A DNA stretch of 64,000 nucleotides from Paenibacillus sp. UNC451MF (lineage in GTDB: Bacteria; Bacillota; Bacilli; Paenibacillales; NBRC-103111). The position numbers and the translations under genes are program-made. Below, piece after piece: positions 26,897-36,100 of this stretch; position 1 is the first letter of the stretch, and every line of letters begins with the position of its first letter. The stretch is taken from positions 372,001-436,000 of the forward strand of contig NZ_JMLS01000001.1 in the NCBI RefSeq assembly GCF_000686845.1, written 5' to 3'. The notes under the pieces are model-generated. The model saw only the letters and a program-made list of their open reading frames with translations, did not search any database and had not been told where the DNA came from.

Positions 26897-27784
26897 GTGC
26901 AGGCATCAAGAGCGCTAACAAGAAGAAACCGGCTGGTAGGGTATGCTTTTTTGCTACCTAATATACTCGGCTTCCTGACGTTCATCTGCTTTCCGGTTAT
27001 TGCTTCATTTGTTATGAGCTTTACCGATTGGAACGGCTTTGGAGCTATTACTTTTGCAGGCTTGGACAATTATAAACGATTGATTGGCGATGAATCGTTC
27101 CGCATCTCACTGCTGAACAGTATAGTGATGATGGTCGTTTCGGTGCCGCTAACTCTGCTGCTCGCTATATTGGCAGCTGTAGCACTAAACAAAGGCATCA
27201 AAGGGCTGAAAATATTTCGCACAGCGATATTCCTTCCTCATATTACAGCGACCATTGCGGTTGCAGTCGTGTGGCAGCTATTGTTCAATCCAACGATGGG
27301 GCCAATTAACGGGATGCTAAGAAGTATAGGTGTAGATCATCCTCCCGCATGGTTAGCCTCTACCCAATGGGCGTTGTTCTCAGTCATCATAGTGACGATT
27401 TGGCAAAATGTCGGCTATTACATGGTCCTGTATCTCGCCGGACTTCAGGGGATTCCGAGGGATTTGTACGAAGCGGCTGAGATCGATGGAGCAGGCAAGC
27501 TGTCGCAGCTCATTAAAATAACGGTACCTATGCTTTCGCCGGTTATTTTTTTCACGGTCATTATGGGCATTATCAATTCGTTTAAAGTATTTGATCTAAT
27601 ATTCCTGCTGACTAAGGGAGGTCCGGGCCGATCAACGCATGTGCTCGTTTACGATATTTACTACACAGCTTTCCAAAGATATGAATACGGTTATGCATCG
27701 GCCATGGCCTATGTGATGTTCGCCATTATTGTTCTGATTACGATCATTCAATTCCGCGGCCAGAAAAAATGGGTTAATTACTAA
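26897..27784 (+). CDS. Carbohydrate ABC transporter permease, MalF/UgpA type
   Basis: The 295-residue protein has six membrane helices. The ABC-permease EAA motif appears as LYEAAEIDGAGKLSQLIKIT (around residue 195), the site that docks the ATPase. GTG 26897 was chosen because GAAGGGAGTGG lies just before it and the N terminus then matches the family. The frame is open back to 26738, but that extension is not hydrophobic or family-like. It is followed by the partner permease gene. The ATPase gene is absent, so a shared MsmX-like ATPase elsewhere is likely. Confidence 0.9.
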   Translation: MQASRALTRRNRLVGYAFLLPNILGFLTFICFPVIASFVMSFTDWNGFGAITFAGLDNYKRLIGDESFRISLLNSIVMMVVSVPLTLLLAILAAVALNKGIKGLKIFRTAIFLPHITATIAVAVVWQLLFNPTMGPINGMLRSIGVDHPPAWLASTQWALFSVIIVTIWQNVGYYMVLYLAGLQGIPRDLYEAAEIDGAGKLSQLIKITVPMLSPVIFFTVIMGIINSFKVFDLIFLLTKGGPGRSTHVLVYDIYYTAFQRYEYGYASAMAYVMFAIIVLITIIQFRGQKKWVNY

Positions 27785-27808
27785 ACGACGAACGGGGATG
27801 ACAAGAGA

Positions 27809-28687
27809 ATGAATTCAGTCGCACCAGCTACAAAACAACCGCATTCCTTGAAGGTTTCCCGCTCGTCAGGAGCGTGGATTGGTAAAGGATTATTATATGT
27901 AGTGCTTATAGCCGTTGCAGGCTCGATGATCATGCCGTTTCTGTGGATGATCTCAGCCTCGTTCAAATCGGAGGCGGAGGTGTTCGGGTTCCCGATTCAA
28001 TGGATTCCGAGCAAGTTCTACTTTTCGAATTATTCGAAGGTATGGAGTGACCTTCCGTTTTTTACTTACTATTTTAATACGATTAAAATTGCTGTCAGCA
28101 CGACGTTATTGCAAATCATTACATGCTCCATGGCTGCGTATGCTTTTGCCAAGGTACGGTTTCCGGAGCGGGATAAATTGTTTTTCTTGTATATCACAAC
28201 GATGATGATCCCGTTCCAGGTCATGATGATTCCACAATTTTTGCTGATGAAGCATTTTGGGCTGTTAAATTCGCATTGGGCGCTTATTTTGCTTGGAGCA
28301 TTTAGTCCGTTCGGAGTCTTCTTATTCCGTCAGTTTTATATGTCGATTCCTGAGGAGCTGTCTGAAGCGGCGCGTATCGATGGATTAAGCGAGTTCGGTA
28401 TTTTTGCGCGAATCATTATGCCTCTGACGCGTCCGGCTATTGCAAGTCTTACGATCTTCACCTTCATGCATTCGTGGAATGATTTCCTGGGGCCATTGAT
28501 TTATTTGAATGATGATGCTCTCTTCACGCTTCAGCTTGGTATGCAGCATTTTCAGACGGAGCACGCGACCGAATACGCGCCTCTTATGGCTGCTGCCGTA
28601 TGTGCCATTATTCCGACCATTATTATATACTTCATTGCTCAGGATCACTTCGTTGAAGGCATTTCTGCCGGAGCGGTGAAAGGATGA
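27809..28687 (+). CDS. Carbohydrate ABC transporter permease, MalG/UgpE type
   Basis: The 292-residue six-helix permease carries the EAA motif LSEAARIDGLSEFGIFARII (around residue 190). It forms the membrane channel with the MalF-type partner 24 bp upstream. Its stop codon overlaps the start of the sulfatase gene (ATGA), so sulfatase translation is coupled to transporter synthesis. This is strong evidence that the two act on the same substrate. Confidence 0.9.
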   Translation: MNSVAPATKQPHSLKVSRSSGAWIGKGLLYVVLIAVAGSMIMPFLWMISASFKSEAEVFGFPIQWIPSKFYFSNYSKVWSDLPFFTYYFNTIKIAVSTTLLQIITCSMAAYAFAKVRFPERDKLFFLYITTMMIPFQVMMIPQFLLMKHFGLLNSHWALILLGAFSPFGVFLFRQFYMSIPEELSEAARIDGLSEFGIFARIIMPLTRPAIASLTIFTFMHSWNDFLGPLIYLNDDALFTLQLGMQHFQTEHATEYAPLMAAAVCAIIPTIIIYFIAQDHFVEGISAGAVKG

Positions 28688-30135
28688 GCAGGATGAACAA
28701 AGAATCAGCCAATAACAATATAGGAAAGCCGAATATTGTCTATGTGTTTGCTGATCAGTGGCGCAGACAAGCTGTAGGCTTTCGCAATGAAGATCCTGTG
28801 TTGACGCCTAATATTGATGCTTTTGCTAAGGATAGTCTTATATTTGATCATGCGGTCAGCTGCACCCCACTTTGCTCGCCCCATCGGGCGGCATTGATGA
28901 CCGGTACGTATCCGCAAACGAACGGAGTCTTCACCAACTGCAAGATAGGGGCGGATATAGCGCTGCGAGCAGATGATATCGGCATTGGGGATGTGCTGAA
29001 GCAAGCAGGCTATAAAACCGGATATATCGGCAAATGGCATTTGGATCTTCCTGAGCAAAATGTAACCGATCATCCGGTTTCGGGAGCTAGAGGATGGGAT
29101 GCCTACACGCCTCCGGGTCCGAAAAGGCATGGATTCGATTATTGGTATTCATATGGAACGTATGATGAACATTTGACACCGCATTATTGGCAGGATACGC
29201 CGGATATGATTCAAGTGAATCAATGGTCTGTTGAGCATGAGACTGATATGGCAGTTGCGTTTTTGGAGCGGTCCGCTGATGTTGAGCAGGAGCCTTTTGC
29301 ATTATTTGTATCATGGAATCCACCGCATAGTCCGTTCGATCAAGTTCCAGATCAGTACAAGAAAATGTATGAGAACATGGATATACATTGGAGGCCTAAT
29401 GTACGAGCCGAAGGATTGGCGGCGCATACCGGAGAGCCGATTGAGGATGGAATTGAAAATTTACAGCGGTATATGAGGGATTATTGTGCTGCCGTTACCG
29501 GACTGGATGAACAGTTTGGACGTATCCTCAAGAAGCTGAAGGAGCTTGGTTTGGAGGAAAACACGCTGATTGTATTATCTTCAGATCATGGCGAGCTGAT
29601 GGGAGCACACGGCTTGATGGCGAAGCATTCATGGCACGAGGAGTCTATCGGCATTCCTTGTTTGATGAAATGGCCTGAGCGCATTCATGCAGGCAGGACG
29701 GATCTATTGTTTAACAGCGTGGACATTATGCCGACGCTCCTCGGTCTTGCGGGGCTGGAGGTCCCGTCAACCGTGGAAGGAAGTGATTATTCGAGAGCGG
29801 TGCTTGGGTTAGAAACGACTCCAGATCAACCCGCTTTCCTATGCGCTTTCCCAGGCCGTAAAGATGTGATGGAGCAATTCGCTGCCCAAGGGTTGGACAA
29901 CAAGCGTTTCGGGTGGAGAGGGGTCCGCACGAGTAAATATACGTATGTAGTTCATCGAGGCTACTCGGCGGTTGACCCGAATTTCTGCTTGAGACTTCTC
30001 TACGACCTGGAAGAAGATCCTTATCAGTTAAATCCGCTGCTGCTGCAAAGAGCCTCACAGCACCCTATCGCGCAGCAGTTGAACACGGAACTGCAAGAAT
30101 GGCTTGTAAGAATGGACGACCCTTTCGAGTTGTAG
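28684..30135 (+). CDS. Sulfatase (formylglycine type), probably glycan-sulfate
   Basis: The 483-residue alkaline-phosphatase-fold sulfatase has the signature CSPHRAALMTG, with Cys64 as the residue matured to formylglycine. Metal-site residues are seen as FADQWR (Asp24) near the N terminus and SSDHGE around residue 300. GYIGKWHL is also typical. There is no signal peptide, so it is cytoplasmic and would desulfate an imported sugar. This fits its coupling to the ABC permease genes. Related cytoplasmic enzymes may hydrolyse other esters (phosphonates, choline sulfate). No maturase gene is visible in the window. Confidence 0.87.
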   Translation: MSRMNKESANNNIGKPNIVYVFADQWRRQAVGFRNEDPVLTPNIDAFAKDSLIFDHAVSCTPLCSPHRAALMTGTYPQTNGVFTNCKIGADIALRADDIGIGDVLKQAGYKTGYIGKWHLDLPEQNVTDHPVSGARGWDAYTPPGPKRHGFDYWYSYGTYDEHLTPHYWQDTPDMIQVNQWSVEHETDMAVAFLERSADVEQEPFALFVSWNPPHSPFDQVPDQYKKMYENMDIHWRPNVRAEGLAAHTGEPIEDGIENLQRYMRDYCAAVTGLDEQFGRILKKLKELGLEENTLIVLSSDHGELMGAHGLMAKHSWHEESIGIPCLMKWPERIHAGRTDLLFNSVDIMPTLLGLAGLEVPSTVEGSDYSRAVLGLETTPDQPAFLCAFPGRKDVMEQFAAQGLDNKRFGWRGVRTSKYTYVVHRGYSAVDPNFCLRLLYDLEEDPYQLNPLLLQRASQHPIAQQLNTELQEWLVRMDDPFEL

Positions 30136-30151
30136 AGGCACAAGCAGTCGT

Positions 30152-30454
30152 GAGGCGGGATGGATTGTGGGATCGAGCGACGGTCACTTTGACCCGACAA
30201 CGACGATACAGCGTCAAGACGCCTCGATGCTAATAGCCAAGGCATTGCATAGTAGAGAAATTCCGACGACATCCTCCTTGAATCGTCTATCCGACTTTAA
30301 GGATGGACAGCTGGTATCTGGCTATGCAAGGGAAGCAGCAGCCGTCCTGCTGCAGCACAATCTGCTGACAGGCGACGAGCAGCAACGATTGAACCCGACA
30401 GGGCCGTTAACCAGAGCGGAGGCGGCGATGCTGATCTACCGTCTATTAAAATAA
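30152..30454 (+). pseudogene. Remnant of an SLH-domain protein
   Basis: The frame encodes a fragment resembling SLH repeats: a repeat end (GSSDGHFDPTTTIQRQDASM), most of a second (LSDFKDG...), and a last repeat start TGPLTRAEAAMLIYRLLK. It lacks a signal peptide, any other domain and a ribosome binding site. The frame stays open without a start into the sulfatase gene. This looks like the 3' stub of a larger surface-protein gene joined to the sulfatase operon by an old deletion. A short real product from GTG 30167 is possible but unlikely. Confidence 0.5.
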
Positions 30455-30464
30455 AAAATAAAAC

Positions 30465-30502
30465 AAGCAGCAGAACCTGTTTCAGGCTCTGCTGCTTTTT
30501 AT
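30465..30502. terminator. Bidirectional terminator between the SLH remnant and pyk
   Basis: AAGCAGCAGAACCTG pairs with its near-complement AGGCTCTGCTGCTT across TTTC, and T tracts lie on both sides. Confidence 0.88.
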
Positions 30503-30504
30503 CT

Positions 30505-31923
30505 CTATACGTGCTGAATTTTGATCAAGTTGGTAGAGCCTGATTGTCCGACTGGAACTCCTGCTGATACGACGACAAGGTCGCCGGATTCAATGATACC
30601 GGACTGTACGCCAGCTTTCAGTGCTGATTCAAACATAGCGTCGGTAGACTCCACTTTAGGTCCCAGAACCGGTGTTACCCCCCAGCAAAGAGTGAGTCTG
30701 CGTTGTACCCAATCGTTCGCAGTAACAGCGATGATAGGCGACTTAGGACGGTATTTGGATACCATTCTTGCGCTAAAGCCGCTTTCGGTAGGCGTAATAA
30801 TCGCTTTAGCGTTCAAGTCGAGGGACGAGCTCACGGCAGCACGGCTGATGACCTCCGTGATGTTCGTTTTGCGCAGCTCCGTTTTGTTAGTCAGCATTTC
30901 TTCGTAAGGCAATACTTCTTCAATATTGGCAGCGATAGCCGCCATAGTACGGACGGATTCCACCGGATATTTGCCGGCAGCCGTTTCGCCCGAGAGCATC
31001 AGCACGTCTGTGCCGTCGTATACGGCATTGGCTACGTCACTTGCTTCCGCACGGGTAGGACGAGGATTCGATTGCATTGAATCGAGCATATGCGTTGCAG
31101 TGATAACGGTTTTACCGACGGCATTACCTTTTTGAATCATTTGCTTTTGGATGATAGGCACATCCTCCACCGGAATTTCCACCCCGAGGTCACCCCGGGC
31201 GACCATGAGACCGTCCGATGCTTCCAATATTTCATCCAGATTGACTACGCCTTCCTCATTTTCAATTTTCGAAATGATGTGAATATGGGGGGCATTTTTC
31301 TCTTCGAGAATACGTCTGATTTCCATGATGTCGCTAGCCTTGCGTACAAAGGAGGCAGCGATAAAATCAGCATTTTGCTCGACGGCAAATTGAATGTGAA
31401 GAACGTCTCTTTCCGTTACGCCCGGCAGCGAGGTGCGCACGCCTGGCAAGTTGACGCCTTTACGTGATTTGATAATGCCGCCGTTCAAAATACGGCAACC
31501 AATCTCAGTTCCTTCGATCGATTCCACCTTCAGCTCGATCAAGCCGTCGTCAATCAAAATACGTGAACCTACCGTTACATCCTGGGTTAACTGCGGATAG
31601 GATACGGAGATGCGATTCGCGGTCCCTTTGATTTGCTCGGTTGTCAGTGTGATTGTATCGTCGGTACGCAGCACGTAGGAAGCATCCTCTAGTAACCCTG
31701 TACGAATTTCGGGGCCTTTAATATCGATAAGGATGGAGACGGTTGCTCCAAGCTCCTCGGCAGCTTGACGTACTCTGGCGATTCTTCCTGCATGATCTGA
31801 GAGTTCGCCGTGAGCCATATTGATACGAGCGCCGTTCATTCCGGAACGGATCAATTCCTTCAAAGTTTCGACGGAATCACAGGCTGGTCCCATAGTACAT
31901 AATATTTTTGTTTTGCGTGTCAT
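30505..31923 (-). CDS. pyk: Pyruvate kinase, short form
   Basis: The 472-residue enzyme turns phosphoenolpyruvate and ADP into pyruvate and ATP. KTKILCTMGPA opens the barrel, and FIAASFVRKASD, ISKIENEEGV and MVARGDLGVEIP are the K+/Mg2+/PEP-site blocks. It ends after the allosteric C-domain and lacks the extra PEP-utiliser-like domain found in the ~585-residue Bacillus enzyme. It may therefore be a second isozyme. ATG ending at 31923 was chosen over the GTG at 31935 for spacing from GAGGAG. It is divergent from an AraC-type regulator gene. Confidence 0.92.
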   Translation of the reverse strand: MTRKTKILCTMGPACDSVETLKELIRSGMNGARINMAHGELSDHAGRIARVRQAAEELGATVSILIDIKGPEIRTGLLEDASYVLRTDDTITLTTEQIKGTANRISVSYPQLTQDVTVGSRILIDDGLIELKVESIEGTEIGCRILNGGIIKSRKGVNLPGVRTSLPGVTERDVLHIQFAVEQNADFIAASFVRKASDIMEIRRILEEKNAPHIHIISKIENEEGVVNLDEILEASDGLMVARGDLGVEIPVEDVPIIQKQMIQKGNAVGKTVITATHMLDSMQSNPRPTRAEASDVANAVYDGTDVLMLSGETAAGKYPVESVRTMAAIAANIEEVLPYEEMLTNKTELRKTNITEVISRAAVSSSLDLNAKAIITPTESGFSARMVSKYRPKSPIIAVTANDWVQRRLTLCWGVTPVLGPKVESTDAMFESALKAGVQSGIIESGDLVVVSAGVPVGQSGSTNLIKIQHV

Positions 31924-31985
31924 TGTAAGTTCCACTCCTCTGTATAGGTGCTGTTGGAACTCATTGTAGGGAAAATTGTCGAATA

Positions 31986-32017
31986 ATACTATGAAACATA
32001 GTATGGTAAATGTATAA
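31986..32017. promoter_or_regulatory. Inverted repeat and -10 box in the pyk/araC divergent region
   Basis: ATACTAT (31986-31992) and ATAGTAT (31998-32004) form a perfect 7-bp inverted repeat. A TATAAT box (32012-32017, plus strand) and a further ATAGTATG copy follow. It is a plausible operator for the adjacent AraC-type regulator. Confidence 0.45.
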
Positions 32018-32095
32018 TAGTATGATAAAACAGATGCTTAACGGATAACGGATTAACGGTGTTACTGGGAGGATATGTAAGGAAGGAGCCTGCAC

Positions 32096-32881
32096 ATGAT
32101 CTACATCGAAACGGTTCGCCAAGATACAGGAGTTCATTGGTTTGAAGAGTATGAGGAGGGGGCTCCTTGGTATGTCTTGGTTCTCGTAAGTTATGGCAAA
32201 TGTTTGTATTGGATCAACCATGAGAAAGTAATACTGGAGAAGGGAGATTTACTGCTTATCCCGCGTGGGGTGCCTTTCTACGGAAAAAGTATACCAACGG
32301 TAACGCATGAGAAGTACGTCGTTTCATTCTTAAACGATGCTTCCTCACCTTTGCTTCCTCTGCTTACTGCAGCAGAATGCTGTAAATGGAAGACCGGCAA
32401 GTACGAGCTGCTCTTCCAGCGCTTCCGGATGATGAACGAGGAATGGAAGGAACAGCTTCTTTACCGTGAGGCGATGTGCCAATCGTTAGCTCTGGAAATA
32501 TTAACCCACTGGAATCGGGAACTGGATGAGGGTAAGCCTTCATCGGCCAAAGAGCAGCATGTCGATCGGATGAAATCGTATATCCAAAACCATTATAGGG
32601 AGAAGGTGACAAAGGAAGACTTGGGAGAAGCGATCGATAAAACTCCTAATTATGCTGCAGCTCTGTTCAGCGGGGTGACGGGTCAGACCATCGGTGAATA
32701 TGTGCATGGCTTACGGATGAAAACCGCTATTTATTTGCTGACCCATTCCCAGCGTACAATCGGAGACATTTCCGATTATTTGGGTTACTGTGACCCATCT
32801 TATTTTCATAAAGTGTTCAAAAGAGAGACTGGAAAGTCCCCTGCTGCTTATACGAAAGAGAGAGAGATACCCCCTCAGTAA
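32096..32881 (+). CDS. AraC-family transcriptional regulator
   Basis: The 261-residue protein has an N-terminal cupin-like sensor part (about 10-95) and a C-terminal AraC double helix-turn-helix (about 160-258). It contains DYLGYCDPSYFHKVFKRETG followed by SPAAYTKER, the family signature. Members usually activate carbohydrate genes in response to a sugar. It lies between divergent pyk and the convergently ordered pectate-lyase-like gene, so either could be a target. ATG 32096 has AAGGAGCC upstream. Confidence 0.87.
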   Translation: MIYIETVRQDTGVHWFEEYEEGAPWYVLVLVSYGKCLYWINHEKVILEKGDLLLIPRGVPFYGKSIPTVTHEKYVVSFLNDASSPLLPLLTAAECCKWKTGKYELLFQRFRMMNEEWKEQLLYREAMCQSLALEILTHWNRELDEGKPSSAKEQHVDRMKSYIQNHYREKVTKEDLGEAIDKTPNYAAALFSGVTGQTIGEYVHGLRMKTAIYLLTHSQRTIGDISDYLGYCDPSYFHKVFKRETGKSPAAYTKEREIPPQ

Positions 32882-33046
32882 TACAACGCTTACATTAGTG
32901 TAATCCCCCTATTCAATGAAAAAAAAGCCCTATAGGTTAATGGGAATAATGTGTTTAAGCTTTACTTGCAGCCTTTTCTTCGCCTCTAGGAACGTTACTT
33001 ATTGTGGGTACTTCTGCAAGATGTTCGTAAGAAAGGAGGTCAATAT

Positions 33047-33060
33047 TGTAAGCGTTAACA
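33047..33060 (+). promoter_or_regulatory. Perfect cre site (CcpA box)
   Basis: TGTAAGCGTTAACA matches the Bacillus cre consensus TGWNANCGNTNWCA at all 14 positions, 54 bases before the lyase start. It predicts catabolite repression of the polysaccharide lyase gene. Confidence 0.72.
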
Positions 33061-33113
33061 ATAAACTCATCGATGCAAAGCGATGACTAATTGACCGTAG
33101 GGAGGTAACTTTA

Positions 33114-36100
33114 TTGAAATTAAGAAAGCTGCTCTGCTCATCCTTATTATCTGTCGTAATCCTTGCTGCTTCCTTTCCGGCTTATGCAGCTGATACACCG
33201 GGCTCAAGCTCGACTCTGCCTGCATTTCCGGGAGCGGAAGGGGGAGGCATGTACACAACCGGCGGCCGTGGGGGAACGGTGTACGAGGTGACGAATTTGG
33301 ATGATTCCGGTCCGGGCTCTCTAAGAGATGCGGTAAGTCAAAGCAATCGGATCATTGTATTTAGGGTATCTGGAAATATCCAACTCGCATCGTCGCTCAA
33401 CATTACGGGCTCCAATCTGACAATAGCCGGGCAAACCGCTCCGGGAGACGGGATCAGCATTAATAATTATTCCGTGTATGTAAAAGCGGATAATATCATC
33501 ATGCGTTATTTGCGTTTTCGTATGGGGGATGAATCCCCTGCAGAAGGCGATTCGATGTCGATTGACAGCCGCAAAAATATCATCATCGACCACTGCTCGT
33601 TCGAATGGGCCATCGATGAGGTGCTGTCACCGCAAACCACGGATAATCTAACGGTACAATGGTCCATCATAGGTGAAGCTTTGCATATGTCTAAGCATGA
33701 AAAGGGCCGTCACGGCTTCGGCGGCTTGTGGGGAGCGGGCAACACCTCCTATCACCACAATTTGCTGGTTCATAACAGCAGTCGTAACCCCCGATTTAAA
33801 GGCAGAACGGAAGAGGATAAAAGAAGTCTGGATTACAGAAACAATGTCGTATACAACTGGAACTACAAAACCGCATACGGCGGCGGCAGCGCAAATGTGA
33901 ACATGATTAACAATTACAATAAATACGGGCCGGACACAGACCTTACCAAAAGAGATTTAGTACTCGATGAACTGGGCCTGAACGGGCAATGGTACATTGA
34001 CGGGAATAACATTGATGGTTCCCCAAGTGTTACGGCGGATAACTGGCTTGGAGTGCATGAGTTTACGCCTACCAATACCAGATTGTATGAACCGGTTCCG
34101 TCGACTCCGGTAACGACTCATACACCAGAGGAAGCTTACGAGCTGGTTCTTGCACAGGCTGGTGCTATTTTACCGAAGCGTGACTCTGTCGACTCCCGGA
34201 TTGTTAATGACGTTCGCAATCGTACGGGCAGACAAATCAACTCGCCTGCAGAAGTAGGTGGCTGGCCTATTTTGAACAGTATTCCAGCTCCAACAGATAC
34301 AGATCATGATGGAATGCCGGATGAGTGGGAACTTGCACATGGACTTAATCCTAACGATCCTGAGGACCGTAACGGCGATGTCGATGGAGATGGGTACCCG
34401 AATCTGGAAAATTACCTCAACTCCATTGTCGGAAACGGTTCGCAAAGCCCAACTGTTCAAATCACTACGCCTTCGATTAATACGATCACTGACACGGGAA
34501 CTACGATCACTATTAACGCTGAAGCGACAGATCCCGATGGCTCCGTCAGTAAAGTAGAGTTTTACCGTAATAATACTAAGCTGGGTGAAGATGATACGGC
34601 TCCGTATCAATTTACTTGGTCGAATGTGCCTGAGGGAACCTACTTTCTAATCGCTAAAGCGATAGATAATTCGGGAACCTCGACGGATTCGGACGCTGTG
34701 CCGGTGCATATTAATGCGCCTGGGGACATTACTCCTTGGAGTGCTGTGGATATTGGCAATCCTGGGCTGCCGGGACATTCGAACCTGAATGACGGTGTGT
34801 TCACGGTCAAGAGCTCCGGTAACATTTCAACAAATCCGGAATCCTTCCAATTCGCCTATCAAAAACTGACTGGCGATGGTCAATTGATCGCACGAATTGA
34901 TAAAATTACACATACGACACCTCTTGCAAAAGCCGGAGTCATGATCCGCGAAAAGCTGACGCCTGGTTCACGGTTGGGATTGATGGGATTGGCAGTTAGG
35001 GGAGACGGACACGTCGCTGAATTTTACAGCAGGGAAACCGAAGGGACTGACATTGTCGAAACACCGCCTCTGCCTTCGATCAATCCACCATATTATGTGA
35101 AGATCGTCAAGTTCGGTGGCACCGTAACAGGCTATATTTCTCAAGAGGGAACCAACTGGTCGTCCATCGGCTCGATGCCGCTGGATGCTAATGAAGTGTA
35201 TATAGGCTTAATGGCCGATGCGGCAAAAGAGAACAATTTAATCGAAAACTACAATAAATCGACCTTTTCTCAAGTGAAATTCGAAACGATTGCTCCTGTA
35301 CCTTACCGTCCTACCGGAGTTGCGGTATCTCGGGGAACCTCGGATCTGCTAGTATCCTGGTCGCCAGCTGAAAGGGCAACGAGCTACCAGGTGAAAAGAA
35401 GCCTGACACCGGGAGGGCCTTACACGACAGTGGCGACCGTTTCCTCCAACGAATATTTGGATACTCAGGTAGAAGCGGGAGTGAATTATTTCTACGTAAT
35501 CAAAGCGGCCAATGCTGCTGGGGAAAGCCTTGAGGATTCAGAGGAGCGTAACGGAGCGCTGCTTGGGACACCGGCTGCGGTGATTCTCATCAATGATGAT
35601 TTTGAGAGTATGACGGTTGGGGCTCAACCGGAAGGCTACGATAGTCGGCCGATTCCGGGAACCGACCAAAATCATATTTTGGTAGATGAAGTCCCAAGCT
35701 CGCCGGCAGGCAATCATTCGAGCAAGCTGCTTAATTTGTACGACGACAGCACGAGCCAAACGCGGGCTTCCAAAGCATTCCCAGCACAGCAAGGAACGGT
35801 TATCGCGGAAGTGGATGTTATGCAAACGGCAGGGGCCGATTATCCAAGGGTACTGCGCTTGCTTGACACAGCCTTCGGTAAGCAATACGTCGAGATTTTC
35901 TCCGGTTACGGTGCCGGTTGTCCTACTGCCTATTGCTTCTATTATCGGAACACGGACACCAGCAATGGCAAGGCAGTACCATTGCCGACCAACAATGAAT
36001 TTAAGCCAAACACATGGTATCACGTTAAGGTCGTTGCAGATATCAAAACACAGATGGCTGAAGTATTCATCAACGGGGTCTCTGCCGGAGCAATAACGTT

